A stretch of DNA of 64,000 nucleotides from Stichopus chloronotus. Its lineage: Eukaryota > Echinodermata > Holothuroidea > Aspidochirotida > Stichopodidae. Under the pieces are notes generated by a model, which saw only the letters and a program-made list of their open reading frames with translations, was not told where the DNA came from and searched no databases. This document shows positions 62,901 to 64,000 of this stretch, piece by piece; the first letter of the stretch is position 1; each line of letters begins with the position of its first letter. The position numbers and the translations under genes were made by a program. The stretch covers positions 25,977,106 through 26,041,105 of the forward strand of contig CM037842.1 of NCBI GenBank assembly GCA_021234535.1, in the 5' to 3' direction.

Positions 62901-64000
62901 AAACTGAATTATACATAGTAAAAAAAAATTATCATCTGACGCATGTGCATACTTACAAAAGCATACGGTTACAATAGGAAATTTCCCTGTGTGTGACGGG
63001 AAAGTACTGTACACAATTAGGGTTAGCTCACATTCATAATATAAATGGTTAGAAACACCATTCAATGACTTTTACCACATTTTTTTTGGGGGGGGGGGGA
63101 GGGGGAGTCTGTAATAAGAATAATCACGTTCAACATAACTTTCGTGTGTGAGCGCAAACTCAGATTTACAGCAGGGGAGGGTCTAGGAATTTTGGTGGGG
63201 TGGTGACTGATGACCAGCGTGAGTTTGGAGCTTGATATTCCCAGTAAGTGGAGTTCCACCACTGATTCGCAGGAAGCCGACAAACAATTTTTGGAGAAAA
63301 AAAATGCGCCTCCATGATCCTTCCCAGACTTAAGTTTCATCTACAGCATGCACGACTCTATGATAAAAAGAAAATGGCGTATTACCGGTACGTTTTTGAG
63401 GTTTTACTTTTCATACATATTTTTCGTAGGGTTGATTTGATTTTAAAAGTAAGCGGGAGGTTGACATCTGACCTAAACTCCTTTCATGTCTGTAACTTAA
63501 CCAGACTTTTCTTTAGGCCTCCATCTATATCAAGGATCGCCTTTATTACTTAGTGCATGTGCAGAGTACACCTGCGAGTGAAGAGTAAATTTGGGGGAAC
63601 AAAGTGCAGGACTATCTTAGGGGAACCCTATACCTGAGCCGTGAGCGCCACCATCACTTGGCTCGGAGAAGAATTTTTTTGGCGTCGCGCACATACTCCT
63701 CCCCCCCCCCCCCCGTCGCCCCCTCAGACAGTTGGCCTGAGACGACACTTCTTTGGTGTTCTGTAAGTTGCATGCATGTGCCCACCCTCGGGGTTCTCAT
63801 ATCTTAATTTGTCATAGAATTTTTAAGGCAAAAGGACATGTTTTCCCATGTTCCTCAAACAAAAGCGTAAGAAGTGAAATGATTTGTGGTGCAAAAAAAG
63901 AAAAACAATAAAATGTATAAACGTGAGCGAAAAGCAAATGGAAAATCTCTCATAATGGTAACAGTAACGGCTGTTTCATCACGTTTTTGCAATTTCACTC
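59910..64000. other. Gene-poor stretch
   Basis: AT-rich, with TAGGCCTA-type motifs near 60350-60600, the palindrome at 61030, a G run near 63089 and a C run near 63700. No coding feature is supported. Confidence 0.45.
61030..61073. repeat. 44-bp near-perfect palindrome
   Basis: Two 22-nt arms with three mismatches and no spacer, centred on GAAATTTC. The core GTCGAAATTTC is shared with the MITE at 58388, so this may be a solo or related foldback end. Confidence 0.7.

Overview
The window reads as animal nuclear DNA: AT-rich, intron-rich, full of short tandem arrays, miniature DNA transposons and decayed non-LTR retrotransposons, with GT..AG introns of about 1.8 to 6 kb. The protein matches and the transposon mix point to an invertebrate deuterostome, most likely an echinoderm (a sea cucumber is possible). 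That placement is an inference and no diagnostic marker fixes it. There are no bacterial operons, CRISPR arrays, rRNA or tRNA genes that I can support. Layout: (1) 1-5816 is flank downstream of the main gene, with one copy of a TTAA-type MITE (1458-1770) and a degenerate tandem array (3560-4180). (2) 5817-34432, minus strand, is one gene of ten recognised coding exons. It encodes a complete ortholog of ANKS3 (ankyrin repeats, Ser-rich linker, SAM domain, C-terminal coiled coil), predicted at 813 residues; all nine exon junctions join in phase. (3) Its introns hold a (CAT)n array, four non-LTR reverse transcriptase remnants, all on the plus strand and so antisense to ANKS3, a 0.5-kb dispersed repeat, and several minisatellites. 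Two of those minisatellites run into ANKS3 exon ends. (4) 34433-42908 is upstream flank with copies of another dispersed repeat, a weak gag-like fragment and a possible transmembrane-protein exon. (5) 42909-45788, minus strand, is an intact 959-codon pogo-type transposase with a C-terminal PHD finger. (6) 45789-64000 is gene-poor: a recent 65-bp duplication, a second large (ATC)n array, two more copies of the TTAA MITE, a TA-flanked MITE built on 21-bp palindromic units, and a 44-bp near-perfect palindrome. ANKS3 is the only host gene I can support strongly. In vertebrates it works with ANKS6, NEK8 and inversin at the proximal cilium. The pogo-PHD gene is a mobile element or a possible domesticated descendant of one. 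I found no multi-gene system. The most unusual points are the exon-overlapping tandem arrays, the PHD-bearing intact transposase and the MITE families.
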